From: Eonycteris spelaea
Lineage: Eukaryota; Chordata; Mammalia; Chiroptera; Pteropodidae
DNA length: 64,000 bases
Assembly: GCA_003508835.1 (NCBI GenBank)
Contig: PUFA01000057.1
Location: 7,018,501 to 7,082,500 of the forward strand
Reading direction: 5' to 3'
A program made the position numbers and the translations under genes. The notes under the pieces were generated by a model. It did not search any database. It was not told where the DNA came from and saw nothing but the letters and a program-made list of their open reading frames with translations. Below are positions 49,285 to 62,014 of this stretch, piece by piece. Each line of letters starts with the position of its first letter. The stretch's first letter is position 1.

Positions 49285-49500
49285 AAGGGGTTGCGCAGAC
49301 TTGGAGCTGAATCCTGGCTGTGGTGTTGACTTGCTGCATAAATGTGGCACAGTTTATTTGTTTATTCAGCTCTCTGAACTTCCATCCCTCGTCTATACAA
49401 TCTTAGAGCACTGGAGTAAAGGTTAAACGAGATAGACAGAGGTGCTGGGTAGAGCACCTTGCAATGGCACACTCATATCTGGGGCACCAGGCACGTTACC
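49285..49500 (+). mobile_element. MIR SINE
   Basis: 'cttggagctgaatcctggct', 'gttgacttgctgcataaatg' and 'gggtagagcaccttgcaatg' follow the MIR consensus order. It is close to full length but diverged. Confidence 0.7.
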
Positions 49501-50394
49501 GTGCTGATGCAACTCAATGTGCCAGAAGTGCTTGCTTTCAGTGCCTGCATCACAGTTTTGGCTCTCACCACACCTGCAGGTAACTAAAATCCCAGGCTTG
49601 TTCCATATAACTGGCCAGTCAAGAACCCAAATGAAGAACTTGATTTTATTCTTGTGGGCTCAGCCTGTGGTTCTGGACTATTGAAATATTTCAAATGTCA
49701 TGCTGATTATTCCTCCCAGTTTTGCGTCATCTTCAGACACGTTTTTTATATCTTCATCCAGTCTTGGCTAACTGATGCGCAAGATAGAGTTGGTACTCTA
49801 TTAGAATTCTTCTTTCAGGTCAATAGATGCATTATTTATATTCTCATTCAACCCACATCTCCCTCCCACATCACCTGTTCTTGCTAAAATCATGCTATAC
49901 TATTTTCACAGTATTTTGGTGATTAATCCAATGATTCAGAAAAAAATATATTAGTACAGCACAATGCATTACTTGTGAACTCATGCTGGCTTCCAGTGAT
50001 CACTGTGTTCTTTTCCACAGGCTCACAAACCATCTGTCTAATCATCTATTCTAAAATGTTTTTAGAAATCCGCATCTTACTGGCCAGTCTAATGTGTGTG
50101 GTATCCATCTTTTTGAAACTGGGATTTTTGACGTTTGGTTGTCTGCCTCCTCTCTTTTCAGAAATTTTTCTAAGTTATCAGTGGTAAGTTTGTTCCATAA
50201 TTACATCTTTAAGTTATTTCAGAACTTTTAAAACTTCCTTCAAAGGACCTATTAAGTCTGGCTTCACTATAATGGGCTTCACATCTCCTTTTATGACATT
50301 TTTTGAGTTTGGAACATTTGGCTTACAGATAAAAAAAAACTAACCTTTTGAGCACTTAGCCATGACCAAAGCGATTCCAAATCTTTTATGTATG
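49501..50394. other. Unassigned sequence
   Basis: No feature recognised. Confidence 0.4.
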
Positions 50395-50500
50395 CTGACT
50401 TTTGTAATTGCCACAGTCCTTTTTGATTCCCATTTTAGAGCTGAGGAAAGTGAGACTTAGAGAGGTGAGGTAACTGTCAAGAGCTGTGAAGGGTATTAGA
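50395..50500 (-). mobile_element. MIR SINE, antisense
   Basis: 'attttagagctgaggaaagt' and 'gagacttagagaggtgaggt' match the antisense of the MIR core ('attttacagatgaggaaact...'). Confidence 0.8.
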
Positions 50501-51689
50501 TCTTATCCTTTTTACAGAGTAACCAGTTAGCTTGCCATAGTCTGGGTGCCATGAGAAGATGGGAGACTCAGGTCAGAGACAGGACTGAGCTTTATTACAG
50601 CAGTGGAAGCTGGTATCAGCATTTGTGCTATCTCCTTGAACCCCAAATTCCACAATGAAAGATCCTTGGAAATATAGTTCCAGAGCAAAGGCAGCCAGTT
50701 CCTGGCTCAGAAGGTGTGCAGAAACATCAGAAGCCACAGGGAATTGTCACCCAACAGGAACTCTTCCTGAACCACTCCATTTGGAGGTGACGGAGTTACG
50801 ATTCAAAGCCAGGTCATCAAACCCCAGAGCCTGCATTCTCAGCCTCTCCCTATCCCTTCTGGAGTGCCCCACTATGACAACATGAAGGAAGGTGGCCCTG
50901 AGCTGGACGCCATCTTCACACAGTGCGTGTCTTACAATCCTGCCCTGAACATTGTTCTTGTTCAAATCCCCTTTTTCTTGTCACTCAATCCATCCCGTTA
51001 GCCTGTCCAGATCCCGTCTCCACACTTCTCTGCCCAGGGAGGCAACCTGGGTAAACTTGCTCCCTGCTTCTTCTTAGGTTCAGACAAACGGAGGCATCTG
51101 CAGGCAATCCAAGAACGGAAGGGAGCACAGTGCAGGTCCCCCGCCTCCTCCCTCTCTGAAGCCAAAGGTGCAGCACCTGTCAGGCAGTCTCTCTTACAGC
51201 TATTTGTAAAATTTCCGGCAATCCTTCTTCCCTCTGCCTTAACTCTATCCCTTCAGTAACTCTCCGCAGTTGCCTCATTAGAGCTGGTCAGCTGTTTGCC
51301 AGACTCAGTGGCCCTTCACAGCCTGCTGCCATGCCTGGCTGCCTGACTCGGGGCTTCCTTCCTATTGAAGTGTACAGGCCCCTTTATTGCTCTTGCTGAG
51401 ACTGAAGCCATGAGGGCTGTTACCAGCTTGCAGTTAATTTCTTTGGAAGTTATGATGGGGCTTTTCTCTCTAGTCCTTTTTGTGTCACATACGTTAACAG
51501 TTTTATCTAAGCACCCTGCCCTCCCCTCCCCCATTTTACTTTAAAGTCCTCAGTTGAGAGTCTGTATTTCAAGCACCTGCTGTCCAGGTGTTGCAGGCCA
51601 GAGATGGTCAGGCCTTCTTCCTCTTCTGATGCTTACCTTAAATTGAAGGAATTCTATTTTCTACCTGGAATGTCAGAATTTTTAGAATT
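50501..51689. other. Unassigned sequence
   Basis: GC-richer in 50650-51200, with several overlapping short ORFs on both strands and no recognised family. Confidence 0.4.
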
Positions 51690-51750
51690 GTTCTAATACA
51701 ATAGCCACATAGCTACATGTAACTAAATTAATTAAAATTAAATAAATTAC
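51690..51750. mobile_element. hAT-Charlie MITE fragment
   Basis: 'acaatagccacatagctaca' and 'aattaattaaaattaaataa' resemble the family at 34274-34476. It is cut off on the right by L1 sequence. Confidence 0.65.
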
Positions 51751-52610
51751 GGCATTTTCTTTGTCCATCAATAGATAGGTTGTTTCCATATCTTCACTCT
51801 TGTGAATAATGCTTCAATGAATATGGAGATACTGGCATTTATTTTAAGATATTGATTTTGTTTCCTTTGGATATATATCCAGAATAGAGTTACTGAATCA
51901 TATGGTAGTTCTATTTTTAATTTTTGAGCAACATCCAATACTGTTTTCCATAGTGACTACATCACTTTACAATCCCACCAGCAGTGCGTATGGGATCCAT
52001 TTTCTTTATATTCTCACCAGCAATTGTTATTTATTATCTTTTTGATAATAGCCATCTAGTAGGCATAAGGTGATATCTCATTGTGGTTTTGATTAGCATT
52101 TCTCTGATGATTGGTGATATCGAGCACCTTTTGTGTACCTATTGACCATTTACATATTTTCCTTGGAAAATGTCTTTCAGGTCCTTTGCCTATTTTTTAA
52201 TTGGGTTATTATTATTATTATTATTATTATTATTTTTCTGCTATTATTTTTTAATCAGTTCTCTATATATATTTTGGATATTAACCACTTATCACATATA
52301 TAGTTTGCAAATATTTTCTTCTATTCCATAGATTGCCTTTTCATTTTAGTGATTGTTTCTTTTGCTGTGCAGAAGGTTTTTGGGGGTTGATTTAGTACCA
52401 CTTGGTTTGTTTATTTTATTTTTTTTTTTATTTTTCTGCTTTTGTCGCATGTACTTTTGGTGTCATGTCCAAGAAATCTTCCCAAGGCCAACATCAAGAA
52501 ATTTTCCCCCAGTGTTTTCTACTAGGAGTTATGGTTTGAGTCTTATATTTCAGTTTTTAATCATTTTGAGTTATTTTTTATGAGTAGTATAGTATTAAAA
52601 ATAATGATAG
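51751..52610 (-). mobile_element. L1 ORF2 C-terminal region, antisense, with (TTA)n
   Basis: On the plus strand: 'tcatatggtagttctatttt', 'ttttccatagtgactacatc', 'atctcattgtggttttgatt' and 'cttttgctgtgcagaaggtt'. This is a long colinear antisense stretch of ORF2. A (TTA)n run (52206-52234) lies inside. No open frame. Confidence 0.9.
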
Positions 52611-52974
52611 CAATAATAATTTGTTAATGGATACACAACATAGAAAGATGTAATTTCCCAGGTAATTCTGTGACTAGCTGAGGCTGAGAACCTCTAGTAT
52701 AACAGCTCTTATAAAGTACTTTCCCCTTACAAAGCTTCTTATCATGCCTTTCTTCCTTTAAACCTTAAAGATAACACATATGGGGTAGTATCTTACATAT
52801 AAAAATGCTTTTGCAGACAGTACGCTTTTGCTGGAACGATTCCATACTATAGCCAGGGAAGAATATCACCTTTATGTATATGACACCTCCAAGAAAGAAA
52901 CTGACTTGCTTGAGGTCAAAGAAATAGTGACTGGGCCATGACTTGAACCTAAGGCTCCTGACTCTTGGGCCTCC
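52611..52974. other. Unassigned sequence
   Basis: No feature recognised. Confidence 0.4.
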
Positions 52975-53330
52975 TTTGTTTCTTTGTTTCTTTGTTTGTT
53001 CATTAGTTCATTAGTTATTCGTTCACTCATGCATTCAGCAGTCTATATCAGCTACTTGCCAGGCATACAAAGATGATACAGTGGAGCCCTGACCCCAGGA
53101 TGCATAGTCTTCTGAGAAGACAGATGGACATGTAAACAGGTAACCAGAGCAGAGTGGCAAGTATAGGTAGTAACAAGGTGCTCAGAAGATGGTTGAGTAA
53201 GCCTTCCAGAGCATTCAAAGGAAGTGATTTTTGAAGGGAATGCCAGGGCAGTTTAATTGGTGGTCTGGGACATATAGGGGATATTTAGACAACAGTGGGC
53301 AGCTTATACAAAGATGTACCTAGAGAACAA
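52975..53330 (-). mobile_element. L2 LINE 3' end, antisense
   Basis: 'gttcactcatgcattcagca', 'tacttgccaggcatacaaag', 'ccttccagagcattcaaagg' and nearby text follow the antisense order of an L2 3' end. Strongly diverged. Confidence 0.65.
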
Positions 53331-54219
53331 ACCTGGAGAAGCACCATTCTGGGAATTTCAAGGGAGATTTAATATCTGGACATAATGCTCCATTCAAGAT
53401 CTTACAAGTCTTTCCCACTTGAGTCTTCTTCTTGTCCATTAGTGGGTTATTCAGTGAAATTGGGGCAGTATCCTGAGAGCAATACCAGAACTCCAGGTTC
53501 TAGACTATTTGGGGTGGTATTCAGAGGAAATGAGCTTTAGTCTCAGGGTTTTGTCTCTCTCATCTGGGCCAAGCACAGGGTCAGGCTTCGCTTTTTGTGT
53601 GTGGTGTAATGAATGGGGTGCCCTTCTGAGGGAGCTCAGTGCAGGAGATGGAACGGCTAGTTGTGGCCCAGAGCGTGGCCTACTGGGTCTCTGTAGGCAT
53701 GCTGCTCGCTTCAGCTTTTGAGTTTCTTTCTGGCACACATTGATGCAAGTGAGTGTTGCTGCTCAACTGGAAAAGAAAAATGCCACATGGATGACTGACA
53801 GCAAACACTGCTCTCCCCACATTTCTCACTACTTATTGAAGATGGGATGCTTCTAAATAAGAACAGAGAAAGAGGAGGCCCTCCCTGCCCAGGGGGAAAT
53901 TCAAGAAAAAGCCACATCAAGCTGCGCTTTGATTGAGAGCAAGTTCCTGGGCATAATTATACAAATCCATCAACCATTTTTGACGGGGAATAGAGTGGGG
54001 TCATTTCCCCTTACACATGATATTCCAGATGTCCCCACCCCCAAGACAAGGATAACTAACCCATTTTAGTATACTCACCTCTCTGAAAAGCAGTTATAAA
54101 ATTAAACAAACTGTATTTTGGCATTTTGGGACCAGCGATATGAAGATTCTAGAAATATGGAGAAAAATCCCAGAATTCCAGGAATCTCAGATTACAACCT
54201 GTTCTACTACAGTGTTTAA
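53331..54219. other. Unassigned sequence
   Basis: No feature recognised. Opposed ORFs near 53505-53738 are shadows of each other. Confidence 0.4.
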
Positions 54220-54790
54220 AAGATTACTTTTGAAACTCTTTATTTGGAAATAATTTCAAACTTATAGAAAAGTTGCAAAAATAATGCAAAAAAAAATTCT
54301 TATATCCCTTATCGAGATCTGTCTATTGCTAACGTTTTGTCCCAAATGCTTTATTATTGATTCCTTACCCTGTTATATATGTGCACATGTTTTCTGAATC
54401 ATTCAAGGATACATTACATTCACATTTGAGGATAAGTTACAAACCTCACAGCCCTTCAACCTTGAGCAATTCAGTGTGAGTCTCCTAAGAATAGGGGACC
54501 TCTTTTACAAAACCACAGCACAAATTTTAACTTCAGTTACTTTAATGCTCTTTTCTCTAATTTATTGTCCTTATGCTATTATATATGTTAAAATAAAATA
54601 ATGTCCTTTGTTGCTACATTTTTATTCTTCAGTACGGGACTCAGTCCAGGGTGAGGCTGCCTTTTGTAGCTTCTTTTCTCTCCAGACTAGCCCAGGAGCT
54701 GACCACCTTCCCACCATGGGCCGTAGTTTCTTCATCTGTAAGACTGATGTCAGAGTAGCTGACATCTGAGTTCCACGATTATCTGATGGC
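54220..54790 (-). mobile_element. Old L1 (L1ME-like) 3' region, antisense
   Basis: 'aatttcaaacttatagaaaa', 'gttgcaaaaataatgcaaaa', 'attgctaacgttttgtccca' and 'gactcagtccagggtgaggc' follow the antisense of an ancient L1 3' end. No coding frame. Confidence 0.75.
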
Positions 54791-55199
54791 CCAGGTTTCC
54801 CATCACAGTGCTTACATCCTATGCGCTCTTAAGATGTTTAATTGAAGTCCTCCTTTCCAGAGGATTTGGAGTAACTTTCTATTTGAGGAAGCTTAGGTCT
54901 CACCGCCTTCTTTAAAACAGAACTGCTGGCATTCAAAAGAAATCTGAAGGCCCTGTCCTGGTCTCTAAAATATCTCAAGGTAACTGTTTAAAATAATAAT
55001 AGTAACAATGTATTTGGCTATTGTATCCTATGGATAAATGGAATGATAACAATGTCACTCACAAGGCATGGGAATGAAGAATTGAGACTATTCTGTTATG
55101 TTACCTGCACTACATGTGAAGTGGTATAGTATTATTAAAAGTGGACTTAGATTAGTTTAAAACATAAATTTTAAACTTAGGAAAATTGCTATATATTTT
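54791..55199. other. Unassigned sequence
   Basis: No feature recognised. Confidence 0.4.
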
Positions 55200-56090
55200 C
55201 TACAAGAAATCCACTTTAAATATGAAAACTCTGAAGGGTTAAAAGTAAAGGGATAGAGAAAGATTTACCATGTTAACACTAATCAAAGGAAGCTGAAGTA
55301 ATTATGTTAATTTAAAATAGAGCAGACATCAGAACAAGGAAAATTATATGGATAAAGAGGGCCATTATATAATGATAAATGGGTCAGTTTTCCAAGAGAC
55401 ATAACAATGGATGAACCTAACAACAGAAAATATGTTAGGCAAATTGATAAAGCTAAAAAGAGTAATAGACAAATCCACTATCATAGTTATTGATAGATCA
55501 AGCAGGCAGAAAATCAATAAGGATAGAGTTGACGGGAATAGCACTATTAATCAACTTGATCTAATTGACATTTATTGAATACTCCATCCACAAACAGCAG
55601 AATACACATTTTTCTCAAGCTCCTATGGAGGATTCACCAAGATAGACCACATTCTGGATCATGATATACACCTTAACAAATTTAAAAGAGTAGTAATCAT
55701 ACAAAGTCAGTTCTCAGACTGCAGAAGAATTAAGCTAGGAATCAATAACTAGAATATTTGGGAAACCCCCAATAATTGGAGATTAAACAGCACATGTCTA
55801 AATAATCCATGGGTCAAAGAAGTCTTGACAGAAATTTTAAAATGTTTTAACTAAATAAAAATAAACATACAATTTATTAAAATACAGTGCTTAGAGGGAA
55901 ATTTATAGCTTAAATGCATATATTAGAAGAAAGAGCTAAAATTAATAACCTAAGCTTCTCTCTGAAGCACCTAAAGAATAGTAACTTAAACCTAAGACAA
56001 GTATAGGAAAATAAATTAAAAATCTATTCAGTTCCCCCTTAAAAGGATATGAGAAAGAGGAAGCTGCTCTTCTTGGACAAATAATTGTGT
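55200..56090 (+). mobile_element. Old L1 ORF2 fragment, sense
   Basis: Sense phrases in order: 'gaagggttaaaagtaaaggg', 'atagatcaagcaggcagaaa', 'ttctcaagctcctatggagg', 'ccacattctggatcatgata' and 'acagtgcttagagggaaatt'. They cover the endonuclease-to-reverse-transcriptase part of ORF2. Many stops and indels. Confidence 0.88.
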
Positions 56091-56117
56091 TAAGAAAGCG
56101 ACATCGACAACGATTTG

Positions 56118-56150
56118 GTGATGATGATGATGATGGTGATGGTGATGATA
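56118..56150. repeat. (GAT)n microsatellite
   Basis: Imperfect GAT/GGT triplets. Confidence 0.9.
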
Positions 56151-56159
56151 ATGTGTAAT

Positions 56160-56390
56160 CCTCCAAAGTGCTTTCTATGTGCCAGATGCTGTTTTAAGCA
56201 GTTCTCATGTACTCATATATTTAATACTTAAAATAGCTCTATGAGAAAAGTACTATTATTACCCTTATTTCACAGATGAGACACTGAGGCACAGAACCAT
56301 TAAATACTTTGCCCAAGGCATGCAGAAACTAAGGGGGTTGGAGGGGTGGAACCAGGATTTGAATGAAACTGTCTGGCTCCAGAAGAGGCA
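56160..56390 (-). mobile_element. MIR SINE, antisense, nearly complete
   Basis: 'tatgtgccagatgctgtttt', 'atttcacagatgagacactg', 'gaaccaggatttgaatgaaa' and 'gtctggctccagaagagg' give an almost full-length antisense MIR. Confidence 0.9.
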
Positions 56391-56983
56391 GAACCACTCA
56401 GTTCCTGTTCTGTCTTTGTCTTCTCCAGAAGAACAATGACTGGCCTTATAAAACAATTTACATAGACTAGGAATATGTAGAGGATAGAAGGGAAGACCTA
56501 AGATGCCATCAAGGGTATGCAAGAAATACAGATCCTCTTATGACCTTATGAGCTGTTATTAAAGTTTGAAAAATCATAGAGGATTGGAATGCAGCCAGGA
56601 GGTTTGTGGCAGATAAGTTTTGCTCCAGAATTTGCCAGGAGAATGCCACAGGTCTATGCTCCAGACAGCACACTTATTAATGTCTTGGATGAAGTCGAGC
56701 TCATCAAGTGGGATGATTTGCAAAGTAGAAAGGTGAGAGAGCCTCAAGTGATGCTAGACTTTAGAGCCCATTTTCAATACAATACAATTAAACAGAATTA
56801 TTTGGGTAAAACAAAACTTGCAAAATATAGGTGAGACAGGACCTAGGTGAAGAGGAGTTTCTTTCAAAAATGAACTTGGGTTTTAGTAACCCACAAGCTG
56901 CAAATGAGTTGCAAAGGTCATATAGCTGCCAAAACATCTAATCTACTTCCAGCCTCACTGAAAAGGATCTGGTGTTTGTGCTA
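56391..56983. other. Unassigned sequence
   Basis: An 81-codon ORF (56589-56834, +) has a plausible composition but no recognised family or splice context. Confidence 0.35.
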
Positions 56984-57147
56984 GAGGGTCTCAAGCTGGA
57001 CACCACATCAAAATAATTTTAAAAATTTAGATGCTTGAACCCTGCCACCAGAGATGCTGACTCAGTAGGTCTGGGCTGAAATGGGGAACTGAGAATGTTC
57101 TAAAGTTTTTTAGGCATTTAGAATGGCAGTGGGATTGAGAATTACTA
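56984..57147 (+). mobile_element. MER5A hAT-Charlie MITE
   Basis: 'gggtctcaagctggacacca', 'gatgctgactcagtaggtct' and 'gggattgagaatta' follow MER5A from end to end. Confidence 0.8.
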
Positions 57148-57734
57148 GTCATTCCAGAAATGAGGTCAGGGTGGTTCTGAGCAACAAAGTAGAGAGAGTA
57201 GGAGGAGCCAGGCCTTCCAGGGTCAGCCTGGTTCACAGCAGAGACCTGAGGCCAAGTGAGCATTGATGGTCTCTGTCTAAATATGCCTTTCAGCGCTGTT
57301 ATTCCACTAACCTCTTGGGCCTTCAGAGAGCTCTAAACCTTGGTCAACTCCACACACTAGAGGGATTTTCCTCAGTTCTGGACTTTCCTAGTTTTCATTA
57401 GAGATATCAAGACTTTCATTAGACTTTGGGGATAATAGTGGTGGTTAGAAAAGTTTGTCAAGAGAAGCTGACACACAGTAGGTCCTCCCCTCCAGAGATG
57501 TTGGGTCCCTTCCTGCCTTCTCTTTTCTTGCTCTTCAGGTGCCAGGCATGTTTGGTAGCCATGCAGCTTTTCAGCCTCCACAACAGCCCCAAGGATCATC
57601 GCCTTCTGGCATTCAGGCTCTTGTGTAGCCCTCTTTCACTGAATCAGGGCTAACTGTGCGCTCGGTAGAATGATGTGGGACTTCAGGAGTACATCAGAAA
57701 AGGCACTGCAGCTTCAACCTTGTTTCGTTCGTTC
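57148..57734. other. Unassigned sequence
   Basis: No feature recognised. Confidence 0.4.
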
Positions 57735-58775
57735 TTTCTTTTTTTAAATTAAGTTATTGGGGTAACATTGGTTAATACGATTATACAATTTTCAAGTGTA
57801 CATTATCATTTGACATCTATATATTCTAGTGTGTGTTTACATCCAAAGTTCAGTTTCCTTCAGCTACCATATATTTGATCCCCTTTTACCCACTTCACCC
57901 TCCCTCTACCCCCTATATTTGACCCCCTTTACCCTGTCTACCTCCCCTTCCTCTCCATTCCCTACCCTCTGGTAACCACTAGTCTATAGTCCATGTCCAT
58001 GGGTCTCTATTTGTTTATCCTGTTCATTTGTTGCTTTTAGGTTTATAGCCGACATATAAGTGATATGTGATTTTCAACTTTTTCAGTCTGGCTTATTTCG
58101 CTTAGCATGATTATCTCGAAGTCCAACCCTGTTGTCCCAAATGGCAGTATTTCATCTCTTCTTTTCTTTTGGTTTCCAGTAGGTGGCATCTAAGCCTCTT
58201 AGATCCCTGCTTTACATAAAGTCTTAATAAGCTTTTTAAATTTTCTTGTAGATATTTAATCACACTCACAACCCTCAGTTTCAATCCCTGTCAGTGTTAG
58301 CAAAGTTTCGGTAGCGTTTGCTCAGATTCCCCTGGGGCTCTATGGTGATCAGTCTCAGAGGATACGGGGATGGGCCCTCTGGGTTGGGGGTTGGGGGCTG
58401 TGGCTCAGCCTCAGTTTTGCAACCGTGGCTGGTAAAAATCAACTATTGTTTTTCTGCCATCTGCTTCTCTGTTTTCTGCCCTGATGACTGGCCCTGCTGC
58501 TGGCTGCATGGAACTCAGAAACTCTCCCAGGCAGGGAAGTTGCCAAACCTTCTCCCCTCCCTTTCCCCCCACAGAAAGCTCCAGTGCTATGAGAGGCAGC
58601 TTCTTTTTTCTCCCAGTCCACCACCCAACACCTGGAGTTCTGACTTGTGGTAGCTCTTATGCACAGATCCCATGCTCAGACGTGCTGGTGTGCAGTTTGG
58701 TGTTTTTTGTTGAGTTTTAGTTGGGGAGATATGGGGACGTCTCTCACTCCGCCATGCTTTCTTTCCTCGTAGAAC
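57735..58775 (-). mobile_element. L1 derivative: 5' UTR joined to 3' UTR, no ORFs
   Basis: The left part (57742-58160) is the antisense bat-type L1 3' UTR ('ttattggggtaacattggtt' and pyrimidine-rich text), closely like 16027-16500. At about 58160-58180 L1 C-terminal text stops. The rest is GC-richer, ending at 58734-58762 in antisense text whose complement contains 'catggcggagtgagag', resembling an L1 5' start. Both ORFs appear to be absent. Possible short target duplication 'ctttcttt' on both sides, but this is low complexity. An unrelated right half is the alternative. Confidence 0.65.
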
Positions 58776-59408
58776 AGTCTCTCTTTTTTATGATTAAGCC
58801 AGAAGTTTGAATTATGTTCAATAAGGAATGAGGAACTATAGAAATCTTCAGCATGAGAATTACAAGATTGACTTGTACAACATGTGAATGAATTATAGAT
58901 TCTAGAGGGCAACCCAGTCAGGCTACTATGAGTCTGGCAATGGGGTAATGAAGTTAAACAAGGGCTGCTTTTCCGTTTTCGACGTGGTTCTCCACTGTCC
59001 AGTCAGTCTAGGGGCAAGGCAACCCCACAGGTGCTGGGGCTGCTGGGATCCTCTGACCATATGGCTCCTGCTCCGCCGTGGGAGCTGCTCTGGCGGCCAC
59101 AGGGCTCGCTCGGGAAGCTGAGGCAGTGGAGCTCAACCTTGTTTCCTTGAATTGCTTGCTCTGGGGGAAGCCAGGTGTCATGTTATGATGATAGCCAAGC
59201 AGCCCCATGGACAAGCTCATGAGGAAAGGAAACAACTATTGTACCAACTTGCCAGTCATGTGATGAACCATCTTGGAAATGGAATTCCCAGCCCCAATTG
59301 AGCCTTCAGATGAATGCAGCACCAGTTAGCAACTTGCTGAACTGTATCATCATAATCACAGACCTCAGGTCTTCTTATTACATGAGAAAAACCACTAATT
59401 TGTATAAG
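58776..59408. other. Unassigned sequence
   Basis: A CpG-containing patch at 59040-59130 has no recognised gene. Confidence 0.4.
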
Positions 59409-59409
59409 C

Positions 59410-59618
59410 CAGAAGTTGGTAAACGTTCAACCCATGGGCTAGCTGCCTGTTTTTTGTAAATAAAGTTTTATTGGAACATAGACACATTCATTTGTTTATG
59501 TATTGTCTGTAGTTTCTTTCACTTTGCAGAGTTCAATTGTTGTTATAGATTGTGTGACCTACAGCCTAAAATATTGAACGTCTTATCTGGTCCTTTGAGA
59601 AAAAGTTGCCAACCCATA
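59410..59618 (+). mobile_element. hAT MITE ('GGGTCGGCAAACT' family)
   Basis: 'cagaagttggtaaacgttca', 'ttttgtaaataaagttttat', 'tggaacatagacacattcat' and 'aaaaagttgccaaccca' match this ancient mammalian hAT family from end to end. The flanking 8-mers 'gtataagc' (59402-59409) and 'atctaagc' (59619-59626) agree at six of eight bases, a decayed target duplication. Confidence 0.88.
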
Positions 59619-59626
59619 ATCTAAGC

Positions 59627-60767
59627 TGTTGCTCCTTATATTTTCCCTTCTTGCATCTGATTGTAATATTTAAGTGATAAATGTTTCAATCCACAGGGAA
59701 TTTGTTCTTGAAGAACCAGGAGAATGTTGTTGAAAAGGCTGTCTAGCTTTCTAAAGTCTGCACTGACCAAAGGTTTTGTTCATCAACACCAACAGTTAGG
59801 AAACAGAATCTGCCTTAGCTGATCAAAAGACTTTAACAAAGGGATTCCTTACAAAGGTGAGGGAGGGTCAAGAGAGCAAGGCATCCAGAGACCTGCAATT
59901 ACCTTCTGTTATGCTGTAGGGGAAAAGTGAGGAAGTATTGTGACCAGAGCCCTCAAAACCTACTGAAACATTAGGGTCAATTAATTTGTGATTCAAGCCA
60001 CTCTAAGAATTCAAATCCAGTTTGAACTAGCTGTGTCAGAGCAAAATTGGGTGCTGTAACAATTTCCCAGAGGAGGCAGCCTCTGGAATCACTCTTGCTA
60101 TAAGTCTACCATCTGAATAATTGTGCAAAACAGCTTGTGGCCTTATTTGTCTGTAAAATTACTGCCTCTTTACTTGATTTTGCACATATAAACTGATATT
60201 TTCCCTCTTTTCACACATGCCCAAACCATATTTTAGTTGTCATTTTTTAACCAGATTTTTTTTTAGCCATGAGTATTAGCTATAATTAAAGGGGAACTAA
60301 GTTCTTGTAGGATTTTCACCTCAAGAGAAACCTAGAATATTCAAACTCTCTCCAAAATATAAAGTAGTCTCCTCATTAGAGATTTTCCAATTTTATGTTC
60401 GATGGGTTAGAATAAAAGAGGCCTTGAAAAACAACCAGACAGAGTCTCCTCCTATTGCCTTCCCAAGTGCCTTTGGGTCAGAGCCAAATGCTCCAGGTGA
60501 TCTCACCTGGAGATCTGCAAACACTGCCACACTGACTCTTATTTTGTGTATCGATGGTCTTACCTGGTGGTACATGCCAGAGCAGAACTGCTATCTTTCC
60601 TCTTTAGGTGCTGAGATACAGGCTGAGCCTCCACCACAGTTTACATTTTTAAAAGAGGGATCAAAGCTTCCTTTCCTCAGGATGCCCCCCCCTCCCCACC
60701 GAGGACTCTGCCTGTGATGTAAGAGCAGCTTCAGAATGACCACCATGCTGTATACCTGCTTGTTTGT
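59627..60767. other. Unassigned sequence
   Basis: No gene or named repeat recognised. Confidence 0.4.
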
Positions 60768-61330
60768 GCTGTAACTTGCCATTCCAGTTACTATTGCTAT
60801 TTTACAAATTATCCCCAAAACTTAGCTGCTTAAAACAGCCATTTTGTTATGCTTACCGGATTCAGTTGGTCAGGAATTTGGGTGGTGCACACTAGGAATG
60901 ACTTTTCTCTGCAGCACAATTTCTAAGGTTTTACCTAGGAATACTTTAATGTTAGGGGTGACTCAACAATTGGGTGACCAGAATCAGCCAAAGACCCCCT
61001 TTTTATCATGTTTAGTGCCTGGGGAGGGAAGACTTGAAGACTGGGACAGCCAGCCAGAGCACTCACCCTGGCTTTTCTATGTGGCTGGGCTTCCTCACAA
61101 CATGGCAGCGTCCACATACTTGAACTTCTTACAGGGAAGCTCAAGCTCCAAGTGCTGGCATTCCAGCAAACCAGGAAAAAGCTGCATGGCTTTTTTGATC
61201 CAGCTTTGGAAATCACACAGCACCATTTCTGCTGTTGTCTTCTGCCCCAGTCAAAAGCCTACTTAGACTCAAAGGGAAGGGAAATAGTCTCCACTCTCAA
61301 TGAAGGCACTGTCCAAGAATTTTAGAGCCA
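60768..61330 (+). mobile_element. Ancient mammalian repeat ('CTTAGTGGCTTAAAACA' type), class uncertain
   Basis: Begins near 'acaaattatccccaaaactt' with 'agctgcttaaaacagcc' and ends with 'gaagggaaatagtctccact'. I know this as a common old interspersed repeat but cannot name its class reliably. A second copy lies at 63.0 kb. Confidence 0.6.
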
Positions 61331-62014
61331 TTTAAAACCAGTATACTTATAAATGAGGAAGTGGTTTCGTTTGTCTGGTAGAAAGTGACATAAACTTAAA
61401 CGTAGTGTTTTTCTTATCTGGAAGTTGGAGAATTCTCACGCAGATACATGCACATAAGCCAGGCTGACTGTGAAATTTTTAACTGAACCGCAGAGGCCAG
61501 AGCTTTAAGTTCCTAATAATCAACATGTGCCAGTGACGGTGAGGTGTGATGGAGTGTTATTAAAGAGCAGTGGGTTGGTCATTTCTGCACCGCCATTCTC
61601 TGCTGCCTAACATATGAGATCCATTGCCTTAAGAAGAGAAACTTAGAAAATTGTATAACTGCATTCATTGGGGCAGGGCAGAAAGGAGAGCTGAGAAGTG
61701 AGAGCAAGGTTGGAAATAAGGTGTGGTCATTTTCCGGTTCCTAAAGGAGATGTGGCTGCTATCAGGCTGAGCAAACCATGAGGCCAGGGGCTGGAAAAGA
61801 CAATATCTGAAGGAGGCTGATGAGAACTTGGAATGTATTGAAAGAGAAAATTTTTCAAAAGAGATTAGTCAATAGCTAACAAGAGGTCACAGAAGGAAAT
61901 TTGAGTTTATGAAGGTGGGAGTAGGAAGAGGAATGAATGTAACGTCATGGCTAGAAATTAAATAAGGAAGAGATTTATTGACCCTTAGTTAGTTCATGAA
62001 TAATGGGCTAGACA
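61331..62014. other. Unassigned sequence
   Basis: No feature recognised. Confidence 0.4.
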
